Below, in pieces: positions 25,978 to 32,773 of a stretch of 43,021 nucleotides of DNA. Source of the DNA: Candidatus Rokuibacteriota bacterium (lineage in GTDB: Bacteria; Methylomirabilota; Methylomirabilia; Rokubacteriales; CSP1-6); assembly GCA_016179925.1 (NCBI GenBank), contig JACPCG010000082.1, positions 1 to 43,021 of the forward strand. Reading direction: 5' to 3'. Under the pieces are notes generated by a model. The model ran no database searches and had not been told where the DNA came from. It saw only the letters and a list, made by a program, of their open reading frames with translations. The position numbers and the translations under genes are program-made. The first letter of the stretch is position 1; every line of letters begins with the position of its first letter.

Positions 25978-27762
25978 CGCCTGGAGTGCCCGCCGGAGCC
26001 GGGCGTGGGCATCGGCGTGATCGGGCTTGCGCTCGATGACGGCGCGCGCCGCCGCCGCGAGCTCGCGATACCGGCCGAGCGCCTCGAGGGCGCCCCACAG
26101 GTGGAAGTGCGCGCGGGCCTCGTCCGGGTTCAGCCGGATCGCCTCCCGGCACGCCGCCTCCGCGTCCGCGTAGCGCCGCTCCGCCAGCAGCACGCCCGCG
26201 AGCCCGGTCTGCGCCGTCACCGACTCCGGCCGGATCCGCACCGCGGCGCGATACGCGGCTTCGGCATCCGCGTAGCGGTGCTGCTCCTCGAGCATCTCGC
26301 CGAGATCGCAGTGGGCACGCACGTAATCGGGCTTGAGCCGGATCGCCGCGCGAAACGCGACTTCGGCCTCGGCGTAGCGCTCCTGCCAGTAGAGCGACAC
26401 GCCGAGCCCGCGGTGGAGGGCCGGATGCTCGGGCCGGCGCCGGAGCGCCTCGCGGTACGCCGCCTCCGCCTCGGCGTGCTTGCCCTGGCGGCCCAGGCCG
26501 AGCGCGAAGTTCGCCCGCGCCTTGAGCGAGTCCGGCTGGAGCCTGACGGCCTCGCGCAACGCCGCCTCGGCATCCGCGTGCTGTCCCTGCCGGCCCAGAG
26601 CGACGCCGAGCTCGTAGTGGAGATCGCCGTCGTCGGGCTTGAGCTCGATCGCGCGGCGGAACGCCGCCGCCGCTCCCGGGTAGTCTCTGACCGCGCCGAG
26701 GGCGAGACCGCGGCCGGCGTGGAGGTCGGCATCGTCCGGGTGGAGGCGGAGCGCGTCGGTGTACGCCGCGCCCTCGTCCGCCCACCGGCCCTGGCGCCGG
26801 AAGGTCACCGCGAGCGCGAGATGCGACGGCAGGTGTGACGGGCGGAGGCGGATCGCCGCGCGGAAGGCGGCCGCGGCGTCGTCGTAGTCGCCGTGGCGCT
26901 CGAGGGCCAGGCCGAGGTGGTGGTGCGCGCGCGCGTCACGCGGGGCGAGCCGGATCGCTTCCCGGAAGGCAGCCGCCGCCTCCACGTACCGGTGGCGCTT
27001 TCGCAGCACGAGGCCGACCCGCTGGTGGAGGTTCGCATCGTCCGGGCGGAGGTGGACGGCGTCACGATAGCCGGCGAGCGCCTCGGCGAGGCGCCCCTGG
27101 CGCTCGAGCGCCAGACCGAGCCCGAGGTGCGCCTTCGCGTCCGCGGGCCGCAGGCGCACCGCCTCGCGATACGCGGCGGCCGCCTCGGCGTGCCTCCCCT
27201 GCTCGTAGAGCGTCGCCGCGAGGTCGAGCTGGGCCGGCGCGAGGGACGGGTCGCGGCGCACGGCCTCGCGGTGGAGCGCCTCGGCCTCGGCCGCCTTGCG
27301 CTGACGCCGGAGCACCGTCCCGAGATTGGTGCGCGCCACCGGATCGCCCGGTGTCCACCTGAGCGCCTCGCGGAAGGCGGCCTCGGCGCGCGCGTAGTCT
27401 CCCTGGCGGGCGAGCGCCAGCCCGAGGCTCACGTGGGCCTTCGCGAAATCGGGCCGCAGCCGGATCGCCTCGCCGAACGCCTCGGCGGCCGCGGCGTAGT
27501 TCGCCTGCTCGAAGAGCGCGCCGCCGAGCTCGACGCGCGCCTGGGCGCTCTCCGGCTTGAGGCGCACCGCCTCCCGGAACGCGGCTTCGGCCTCCGCCGG
27601 CCGCCGCTGGCGGCGCAGGACGAGTCCGAGGGCGAGGTGAGCCTCGGCGTCGTCCGGCCGCCTCCGGGTCGCCGCGCGGCATACGGCCTCGGCCTCGCCG
27701 TAGCGGCCCCGGCCGGCGAGCGCGCGCGCTCGCGCGGCGAGCGACGGCGCGTCGTCCGTCAT
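25960..27762 (-). CDS. Solenoid protein made only of TPR repeats (17 full repeats)
   Basis: 600 residues: a four-residue leader MTDD, then 17 consecutive 34-residue TPR units with no insertion or deletion, then an 18-residue partial unit. Each repeat follows the pattern AEAHLALGLVLRRQRRPAEA ... REAVRLKPES, with the canonical small/aromatic TPR positions (L8, G8/A8, Y11-like, A20, F24, A27, P32). No signal peptide, TM segment or other domain. It would form two full superhelical turns and act as a scaffold or as a binding partner of many ligands. The ATG at 27762 overlaps the RidA-like stop (ATGA), so the two are coupled. The 3' end overlaps a convergent gene by 18 bp. Partner unknown. Confidence 0.92.
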   Translation of the reverse strand: MTDDAPSLAARARALAGRGRYGEAEAVCRAATRRRPDDAEAHLALGLVLRRQRRPAEAEAAFREAVRLKPESAQARVELGGALFEQANYAAAAEAFGEAIRLRPDFAKAHVSLGLALARQGDYARAEAAFREALRWTPGDPVARTNLGTVLRRQRKAAEAEALHREAVRRDPSLAPAQLDLAATLYEQGRHAEAAAAYREAVRLRPADAKAHLGLGLALERQGRLAEALAGYRDAVHLRPDDANLHQRVGLVLRKRHRYVEAAAAFREAIRLAPRDARAHHHLGLALERHGDYDDAAAAFRAAIRLRPSHLPSHLALAVTFRRQGRWADEGAAYTDALRLHPDDADLHAGRGLALGAVRDYPGAAAAFRRAIELKPDDGDLHYELGVALGRQGQHADAEAALREAVRLQPDSLKARANFALGLGRQGKHAEAEAAYREALRRRPEHPALHRGLGVSLYWQERYAEAEVAFRAAIRLKPDYVRAHCDLGEMLEEQHRYADAEAAYRAAVRIRPESVTAQTGLAGVLLAERRYADAEAACREAIRLNPDEARAHFHLWGALEALGRYRELAAAARAVIERKPDHADAHARLRRALQALAKIE

Positions 27763-28061
27763 CCGGGCAGGACCGCGGTCGCCTCGATCTCGACCAGGAG
27801 GTCCTTGCGCACGAGGCGCGCGATCTCCACGAGCGTCGAGGCCGGGCGGCGCGGGCCGAAGTGCTCCCTGCGCGCGAGGTTCACCTTGTCCCGATCGGCG
27901 ACATTCTTCAGCGGGACCGTCACCCTGCACCCGTCGGCGAACGTCGCCCCGGCGGCGGCCAGACAGCGCCTGAGGTTCTCGTGCACCTGCCACCCCGCGG
28001 CGTCCGTGGCGACGCAGCCCGAGACGAATACCAGGCGGCCCGCGCGGACGACGTCATGGCT
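27759..28061 (-). CDS. RidA-family protein lacking a canonical start
   Basis: From 28061 to the stop at 27759 one frame reads SHDVVRAGRLVFVSGCVATD, VHENLRRCLAAAGATF, RVTVPLKNVADRDKVN, HFGPRRPASTLVEIARLV and DLLVEIEATAVLPG, a near-complete RidA (Rid/YjgF) fold. RidA deaminates reactive enamine/imine intermediates. There is no ATG, GTG or TTG before the first beta strand. An ATG at 28057 is one base out of frame, and the first in-frame start (GTG, 27986) cuts off the N-terminal strand, leaving 75 residues. The catalytic Arg position (PARS in RidA) reads PAST, so imine deamination is unlikely. Some residues between VATD and VHENL appear to be missing. It lies between tRNA-Thr and the coupled TPR gene. 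It may be a start-less pseudogene or contain a base-call error. Confidence 0.65.
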   Translation of the reverse strand, partial: SHDVVRAGRLVFVSGCVATDAAGWQVHENLRRCLAAAGATFADGCRVTVPLKNVADRDKVNLARREHFGPRRPASTLVEIARLVRKDLLVEIEATAVLPG

Positions 28062-28085
28062 CGCTCCTCGCGTGGTGGGAAGGGC

Positions 28086-28160
28086 TGGAGCCGGCGGTGG
28101 GACTTGAACCCACGACCTGCTGATTACGAATCAGCTGCTCTGCCACTGAGCTACACCGGC
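28086..28160 (-). tRNA. tRNA-Thr (anticodon CGT)
   Basis: Minus strand, 75 nt including an encoded CCA (3' end at 28086). Acceptor arm GCCGGTG pairs with CGCCGGC, with one G-T pair. The D arm has AGCTCAGTGGCAGAGC, the anticodon stem-loop is CTGATTCGTAATCAG with anticodon CGT at 28126-28128, and the T arm is GTGGGTTCAAGTCCCAC. Anticodon CGU reads ACG, which gives threonine. Discriminator base is U. Confidence 0.95.
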
Positions 28161-28320
28161 GCCGGGACTTCACGCTAACACAACTCCGGCTCGTGAGCGA
28201 GGCTCGCCGCCGGCCGCGCTCCGGGCGTGGCCGCGCCCCGGGCCGCGCCGCGAGGCGGACACGGTGCGGCTCGCACCAGGACCTGCGGGCAGTGGCGTAG
28301 AATGCCCTGGGGGAACGCGG

Positions 28321-28815
28321 ATGACGCTGCTGGAGCGCTACGAAGAGATCCTGCGCCGGCTCCTGGAAGAGGTCCGGATGGCGTACGGCGAGCGCCTCGT
28401 CGCGTGCGCGGTGTACGGCTCAGTCGGACGGGGAACGCAGCGCGCCGATTCCGACGTCGACCTGCTGCTCGTCGTGCGCGGCCTCCCGGCCGGCCGTCTC
28501 CGCCGCGTGGAGGAGTTCGCGCCGGTGGAGGCGCAGCTGGAGTCGCTGCTCGGCCCCGCGGGCCCGGGTCTGGCTCCCGTCGCGCTGTCGCCCGTCTTCA
28601 AGACTCCGGAGGAGCTGCAGGCCGGCAGTCCCCTGCTGCTCGACATGGTGGAGGACGCGCGCATCCTGCACGACCCGCACAACGTCCTGGCGGCTCGCCT
28701 GGACCGCCTGCGCGCACGCTTGCGAGAGCTCGGCGCCCGGCGGGTGCCCCACGGCGGCGGGTGGTACTGGGAGCTGAAGCCGGACCTCGCGCCCGGTGAA
28801 GTCTTCACTCTGTGA
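28321..28815 (+). CDS. MNT-type nucleotidyltransferase domain protein
   Basis: 164 residues from the ATG at 28321 with GGGGGA 6 nt upstream. A TAGAAT hexamer lies 18-23 nt before the ATG. The minimal nucleotidyltransferase signature is YGSVGRGTQRADSDVDLLLV, with G-S and the D-V-D metal pair. A helical C-terminal half follows. MNT proteins paired with HEPN proteins act as antitoxins or nucleotide-transferring regulators: they can AMPylate the HEPN partner. The stop overlaps the HEPN start by 4 bp (GTGA), which fixes the pairing. Cytosolic. Activity on a partner is inferred from known MNT/HEPN modules. Confidence 0.85.
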   Translation: MTLLERYEEILRRLLEEVRMAYGERLVACAVYGSVGRGTQRADSDVDLLLVVRGLPAGRLRRVEEFAPVEAQLESLLGPAGPGLAPVALSPVFKTPEELQAGSPLLLDMVEDARILHDPHNVLAARLDRLRARLRELGARRVPHGGGWYWELKPDLAPGEVFTL

Positions 28816-29231
28816 CGAACGAGAGCCTGGCCCGGAGCTATCTCGCGAAGGCCGAGAAGCGCCTCAAGGCCCTGGCCGTGCTCAGGGACGAGGGCGCCCA
28901 CTCCGACGTCGTGCGCGAGGCCCAGGAACTGGTCGAGCTGGCGCTCAAGGGCATGCTGCGCGCCGTCGGCGTCGAGCCGCCCAAGCTCCACGACGTCGGC
29001 GGCCTGCTCGTCGAGCACGCCGTGAAGTTCGCCGCGCCCGTCCGCGGGCGACTCCCGCGAGCCGCGGAGATCTCCAAGCGCCTCCGGCGCGAGCGCGAGC
29101 TGGCGCTCTACGGCGATATCGACTTCGTCCCGACCGAGGAGTACTCGCCCGCCGACGCCCAGCGCGCGTATGACGAAGCCGCCTGGGTCCTCGCCCTCGC
29201 GCAGGAGGTGATCGGTCCGCTGCGCCGGTAG
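28812..29231 (+). CDS. HEPN domain protein, partner of the MNT protein
   Basis: 139 residues, all helical, starting at a GTG overlapping the MNT stop. Features are the HEPN-type N-terminal helix (SLARSYLAKAEKRLKALAVL), HSDVVREAQELVELALKGML, and a C-terminal helix with RRERELALYGDIDF then EYSPADAQRAYDEAAWVLAL. Many toxin HEPN proteins carry an R-X4-6-H ribonuclease motif. Here the matching place reads RELALYGD with no histidine, so it may bind substrate or partner rather than cut RNA. Tyr in ALYGD would be a possible AMPylation site. This is a small, mobile-type defence or regulation module, with no flanking repeats visible. Confidence 0.8.
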   Translation: MTNESLARSYLAKAEKRLKALAVLRDEGAHSDVVREAQELVELALKGMLRAVGVEPPKLHDVGGLLVEHAVKFAAPVRGRLPRAAEISKRLRRERELALYGDIDFVPTEEYSPADAQRAYDEAAWVLALAQEVIGPLRR

Positions 29232-29429
29232 GCCCTGCGCCTTCCCGTCGTGAGCGAGCGGCGCCCGCCGTCGCGGCGCTTCTCTGGCGCCGCCGCCCGC
29301 GCGCGATTCGCCGCGTACGGGGTGCTTCTCGATCGCAGCGCCGCGGCGGCCGGCGCCCTCATGCAGACGGCCGGCGCGCGGCGCGCGTGGCCGTGCCTCC
29401 GGCCGGGCCGGACGCGGGCGGAGGAGTTC

Positions 29430-29438
29430 TGCTAGAAT
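29430..29438 (+). promoter_or_regulatory. Candidate extended -10 promoter upstream of the zinc-ribbon/PCP_red gene
   Basis: TGC followed by TAGAAT (29433-29438), an extended -10 element, 10 bp before the ATG at 29448. No -35 hexamer is evident. If used, the transcript would have almost no leader. Confidence 0.4.
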
Positions 29439-29447
29439 GCCCCGGTC

Positions 29448-29945
29448 ATGAAGTTCCTCTGCCTGGATTGCGACGAGCCGATGAAGCTCCACTCCACGGA
29501 GGGGCCCGACGAGGGCTCGCTCACCGTCACCTTCCGGTGTCCGGCGTGCGGCTTCCGCGTCGCGATGCTCACCAACCCGTTCGAGACGCAGCTGGTGCGG
29601 AGCCTCGGCGTGAAGGTCGGCGGCGCCACGGCGCCCGCGGGCCCGTTCGAGCATCTCAGGACGGCGATGGCCGATCCGCGCGCCGACGCGTTCGAGGCGC
29701 TGCCCGGCGGCGGGAGCGACGCCGGCGGCCCCGGCTGCCCGTTCGCGGCGATGGTCAACGAGGGCGCCGGGGCGGCGCCGGCGAAGGTCGCGTGGACCGC
29801 GGACGCCGAGGCCCGCATCGAGCGCATCCCCGCCTTCATCCGCGCGATGGCCCGGCGCGCGATCGAGCGGTTCGCGGAGGACCGGGGCTACGCCACCATC
29901 ACGCCCGCCGTGATGGACGAGGCGCGCGGCACGTTCGGCATGTAG
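29448..29945 (+). CDS. Zinc-ribbon protein with C-terminal PCP_red-like domain
   Basis: 165 residues. The N-terminus holds a CLDC ... CPAC zinc ribbon (residues about 5-40; MKFLCLDCDEPM, FRCPACGFRVAM). A low-complexity middle (about 60-105, Gly/Ala/Pro-rich) follows. The C-terminus (about 110-165) has WTADAEARIERIPAFIRAMA, RRAIERFAEDRGYATITPAV and MDEARGTFGM. That last part matches the PCP_red domain found at the C-terminus of light-independent protochlorophyllide reductase subunit B, where it is DNA/redox-partner sized and of unclear role. No photosynthesis genes are present, so the domain is used for something else. Four bases upstream of an HU gene, probably co-transcribed. Confidence 0.75.
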   Translation: MKFLCLDCDEPMKLHSTEGPDEGSLTVTFRCPACGFRVAMLTNPFETQLVRSLGVKVGGATAPAGPFEHLRTAMADPRADAFEALPGGGSDAGGPGCPFAAMVNEGAGAAPAKVAWTADAEARIERIPAFIRAMARRAIERFAEDRGYATITPAVMDEARGTFGM

Positions 29946-29949
29946 CGGC

Positions 29950-30219
29950 ATGACCAAAGCGGATCTCGTCGTGCGGATGGCGGCGGCGGCGGGCTGGCCC
30001 AAGGCCTCGACCGAGCGCGCGGTGCGCGCGATGCTCGCCGGCATCAAGGCGTCGCTCAAGCGCGGGGACTCCGTCACGCTCGTCGGCTTCGGGACCTTCT
30101 CCGTGGCCCGGCGCAAGCCGCGCACGGTGAAGAACCCGCGCACGGGGCAGTCCGTGACCGTGGGCGGACGCGTCCCCCGCTTCAAGCCCTCGAAGGAGCT
30201 GAAGCAGACGGTCCGCTGA
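29950..30219 (+). CDS. HU/IHF-family DNA-binding protein
   Basis: 89 residues, the standard HU length. MTKADLVVRMAAAAGWPKAS starts the helical dimerisation body, then VTLVGFGTFSVARRKPRTVK and NPRTGQSVTVGGRVPRFKPS form the DNA-embracing beta arm with the NPRTG signature and Pro that intercalates in bent DNA. It compacts or bends DNA. Start ATG at 29950, four bases after the preceding stop. Confidence 0.93.
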   Translation: MTKADLVVRMAAAAGWPKASTERAVRAMLAGIKASLKRGDSVTLVGFGTFSVARRKPRTVKNPRTGQSVTVGGRVPRFKPSKELKQTVR

Positions 30220-30231
30220 GGGGCTTTTTCC

Positions 30232-30261
30232 TTGCGGGCGGCTTTCGCCGCTGGCTAGAAT
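30232..30261 (+). promoter_or_regulatory. Candidate promoter of the D,D-carboxypeptidase gene
   Basis: TTGCGG (30232-30237) and TAGAAT (30256-30261) with 18 bp between, ending 9 bp before the GTG start at 30270. The same TAGAATG heptamer occurs before two other plus-strand genes in this window. Confidence 0.45.
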
Positions 30262-30269
30262 GGCTTCCA

Positions 30270-31184
30270 GTGCATCCGACGCGCCTGCTCGTCCCCTTGG
30301 CGGCGCTCGCCGCCGTCCACATCCCCGCGAGCGTCGACGCCCAGGGCGCGCCGGCCCTGTCTCCGAACGGGCGGCTCGCGCCGCTCAGCGCCGAGTCGGC
30401 GCTGCTCGTGGACCCCGAGGGCAAGACGCTCTTCGCCAAGAACGCCGAGGACGAGCGCGCGCCCGCGAGCCTCGTGAAGCTCATGACGCTCTTCCTCGCC
30501 TACGAGGACCTCGACCGCGGCAAGGTGAACATCGAGGAGCCCGTGCAGGTCAGCCACTACGCCGCGCTGACGCCGCAGTACCGGATGGGCCTGCGCGGCG
30601 GCGAGTGGGTCCCGCTGCGCGCGCTCATGGAAGGCGTGGCGATCGCCTCCGCGAACGACGCCGCCACCGCGCTCGCCGAGCGGCTCGCCGGCGACGAGAC
30701 GGCGTTCGTCGAGCGGATGAACGCGAAGGCGGGCGAGCTCGGACTCACCGGCACGCGGTTCGTGAACGCCCACGGCCTCCCCGACCCGTCCCAGCGGAGC
30801 ACCGCGCGCGACCTGGCCCAGCTCACCGCCCACCTCCTCCGCGACTACCCGGCCTCGCGGACCCTGCTCGGCGGGCAGACGTTCGTCTACGCGGGCCGCG
30901 TCTACGCGCGGCACATCCCGCTCTTCAACGACCCGGTCGGCGTGCAGGCGCTCAAGACGGGCTTCACGCGCGAGGCGGGCTACAACCTCGCGGTCTCGGC
31001 GTGGCGCGGCGGCCAGCAGTTCGTCATGATCGTCCTGGGATCGCGCTCCCGCTCGCTCTCGTTCCTCGACGCGAAGCGGCTCCTGCACTACGCGTTCGTG
31101 GAGGCCGGGCTCGAGCCCGACGGGCGCCCGCGCCCGGAGCCCCGGAGGCTGTTCCGCGCCCGGCCGACCACAGTCGCCCGATGA
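30270..31184 (+). CDS. D-alanyl-D-alanine carboxypeptidase (PBP5/DacA type)
   Basis: 304 residues. Signal peptide HPTRLLVPLAALAAVHIPAS with a cleavage site near DAQG. The three serine-transferase motifs are intact: SXXK as S67-L-V-K70, SXN as S127-A-N129, and K229-T-G231. The domain ends with a short Pro/Arg-rich tail instead of the full PBP5 C-terminal beta domain and membrane anchor helix (E. coli DacA is about 400 residues). It removes the terminal D-Ala of peptidoglycan stem peptides in the periplasm. Start is a GTG at 30270, supported by the signal peptide and the promoter upstream. Confidence 0.92.
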   Translation: MHPTRLLVPLAALAAVHIPASVDAQGAPALSPNGRLAPLSAESALLVDPEGKTLFAKNAEDERAPASLVKLMTLFLAYEDLDRGKVNIEEPVQVSHYAALTPQYRMGLRGGEWVPLRALMEGVAIASANDAATALAERLAGDETAFVERMNAKAGELGLTGTRFVNAHGLPDPSQRSTARDLAQLTAHLLRDYPASRTLLGGQTFVYAGRVYARHIPLFNDPVGVQALKTGFTREAGYNLAVSAWRGGQQFVMIVLGSRSRSLSFLDAKRLLHYAFVEAGLEPDGRPRPEPRRLFRARPTTVAR

Positions 31185-31249
31185 CGCCCCACTGCGCCAC
31201 CCGTCCGACCTCGGTCTCCTGTCGTGGATCGGCCCTGCGGCGGGTGCAT

Positions 31250-31281
31250 AAAAAAAGGCGGCCCGCATGAGGCGAGCCGCC
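31250..31281 (-). terminator. Rho-independent terminator of the SWIB-like gene
   Basis: Read on the minus strand: GGCGGCTCGC, loop CTCAT, GCGGGCCGCC, then seven T (31250-31256). The 10-bp stem includes one T-G pair. It lies 24 bp after the small gene stop at 31305, so it is correctly placed. Confidence 0.8.
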
Positions 31282-31304
31282 CGCGACGGTGGAACGGCGT
31301 CCGC

Positions 31305-31463
31305 CTACCGCTTCCCGAGCCTCTTCCGCTTCACGTAGGCCCACAGCTTCTTGGTCATCACGGACGGCCCGATCGCCGCGCTTCCGAAGACCTTCTCCAA
31401 CGAGTCCTTGCAGCCCTTGAAGCTGATCGCGTAGCCGCCGAACGCCTTCCTCCCCTTCGCCAT
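31305..31463 (-). CDS. 52-residue SWIB-like small basic protein
   Basis: ATG at 31463 preceded by a strong AGGAGGAGG ribosome site (7-15 nt upstream). The protein begins MAKGRKAFGGYAISFKGCKD, continues SLEKVFGSAAIGPSVMTKKL and ends WAYVKRKRLGKR. The middle matches the SWIB/MDM2-like pattern (KV-G-S-X..-S-X-V-T-K-K-L-W-X-Y-V/I-K). SWIB proteins of bacteria (for example chlamydial ones) bind DNA or topoisomerase-like partners, and eukaryotic SWIB is a chromatin-remodelling subunit. A conserved single Cys (residue 18) is unexplained. It has its own terminator and a nearby inverted-repeat region, so it is a single-gene unit. Being under 60 codons it is easily missed by gene finders. Confidence 0.75.
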   Translation of the reverse strand: MAKGRKAFGGYAISFKGCKDSLEKVFGSAAIGPSVMTKKLWAYVKRKRLGKR

Positions 31464-31507
31464 GTGCCCTCCTCCTTGTGGTGGTCTGGCTCCGCCCTGA
31501 CTGCCCC

Positions 31508-31601
31508 GGGGGTATTACTACCATATGTACGAGGGGAGGCAAGAGAAAAATACCATCCCTTGGGGCACTCCCGCCGTCCGGAAAATACCCCCACAGGGTA
31601 T
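31508..31601. promoter_or_regulatory. AT-rich intergenic region with inverted repeats
   Basis: GGGGGTATT (31508-31516) has its inverted partner AATACCCCC at 31584-31592, and ATACCC/GGGTAT (31585-31590 and 31596-31601) form a tight palindrome with a 5-nt loop. Read on the minus strand, the latter sits after the LLM operon stop at 31631 and is followed by TTTT, so it may be a weak terminator. Between the repeats, TTGCCT and TAGTAA (16 bp apart on the minus strand) are a candidate promoter of the SWIB-like gene. Confidence 0.4.
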
Positions 31602-31630
31602 AGGAGGCCTCGGCCCCGGGCGGGCCGTCC

Positions 31631-32773
31631 TCAGCGCCGGCCGAACGCCGGCATCACGTCGCGCGCAAACCAGCGGAGCTGCTCCTTGAACTCCTTCGGC
31701 GGGAGGCCCTCGGCCCAGTGGATCATGAAGTCCTCGAGCCCGGGATACTTCGCCTCGATGGACGTGATCCCCTCGATGACGTGCGCGGGCGGGCCGCAGA
31801 ACCACGCCTTCTGCTTGATGCCGTCGGCGAGCGTGGGCACGCGCGCGGGCGCGCCCGGCGTGCCCCACACGCGGCCCTGCTCGTCCGCGTAGCGCACGAA
31901 GCCGAACGGCGCGAACCACTTGTAGCGCTCGTCGTGCGACGGCTCCACGCGGTCCCGGGCCTCCTCGGGCGTGTCGGCCAGGTAGAGCCCGGCGCCCCAG
32001 ATCATGTCCTCGCCGAGCTGCTTCCGGTGGCCGTACTTCGCGCAGGCGTCGCGGTACGCCGTCACCATGTCGTCGAGGATCTTCTCGCCGTTGAGGGTCA
32101 CCATGGCCTTGAAGTTCTTGCTCGCCATGTAGTCGATGGACTTGCTGCTCGCGATCGGCATCCAGATCTCCACCGGCAGGTGCTTCGGCCGCGGCACGCA
32201 CGTCAGCTCGCTGAGCTGGTAGCCGCGGTAGTCCACGGGCGGCGGGCAGTCGTAGCGCTTGCCGTGGTGGCTGAACGCCTCCTCGTGGAAGCACTTGAGC
32301 AGGAGGTCGATCTGCTCCTCGAACAGCTCCCGATTCGCCACCTGGTCGATGACGGGCGCCCCGAACGTCTCCACCTCGCGCGAGTGGTAGCCGCGGCCCA
32401 CGCCCATGATCACGCGTCCGTCGGTGACGATGTCCGCCATGGCGTAGTCCTCGGCCAAGCGGATGGGGTGCCACATCGGGACCACGTTGAAGGCGCAGCC
32501 GAGCTTGAGCCGCCTCGTCTGGGTGGCGAGCCAGAGCGAGAGCTGGATGAGGTTCGGGAAGCACTCGTAGCCCTCGCGCTGGAAGTGGTGCTCCGCCGTC
32601 CACAGGGCGTAGTACCCCAGCTCGTCCATCGTCTGCGCGACGTCGCGCGCGGCCCAGAACACCTCGGCGAATCGCTCGTTCGAATAGCGCCGGGCGTCCG
32701 CCGGCGTGCCGTCCTTGCCGATGTTCTCCAGCTCGACCTGGCCGACGTAGAGCACGTGGAATCGTTTGATCAT
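31631..32773 (-). CDS. LLM-class flavin-dependent oxidoreductase
   Basis: 380 residues. N-terminus MIKRFHVLYVGQVELENIGK, and LGYYALWTAEHHF is the family's flavin/F420 site loop. RRLKLGCAFNVVPMWHPIRL, ADIVTDGRVIMGVGRGYHSR and RELFEEQIDLLLKCF give the TIM-barrel of bacterial luciferase-like (LLM) enzymes. They use FMNH2 or reduced F420 to monooxygenate or reduce a substrate. Neither cofactor nor substrate can be fixed from sequence. Last gene of a four-gene operon, overlapping the SDR by 4 bp (ATGA). Confidence 0.88.
   Translation of the reverse strand: MIKRFHVLYVGQVELENIGKDGTPADARRYSNERFAEVFWAARDVAQTMDELGYYALWTAEHHFQREGYECFPNLIQLSLWLATQTRRLKLGCAFNVVPMWHPIRLAEDYAMADIVTDGRVIMGVGRGYHSREVETFGAPVIDQVANRELFEEQIDLLLKCFHEEAFSHHGKRYDCPPPVDYRGYQLSELTCVPRPKHLPVEIWMPIASSKSIDYMASKNFKAMVTLNGEKILDDMVTAYRDACAKYGHRKQLGEDMIWGAGLYLADTPEEARDRVEPSHDERYKWFAPFGFVRYADEQGRVWGTPGAPARVPTLADGIKQKAWFCGPPAHVIEGITSIEAKYPGLEDFMIHWAEGLPPKEFKEQLRWFARDVMPAFGRR

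Noticed and set aside
29250-29435. Possible 61-codon plus-strand gene between the HEPN and zinc-ribbon genes
   Set aside because: Arg/Ala-rich composition, no ribosome site and no family resemblance. The 216-bp gap otherwise holds only the -10 element at 29433.
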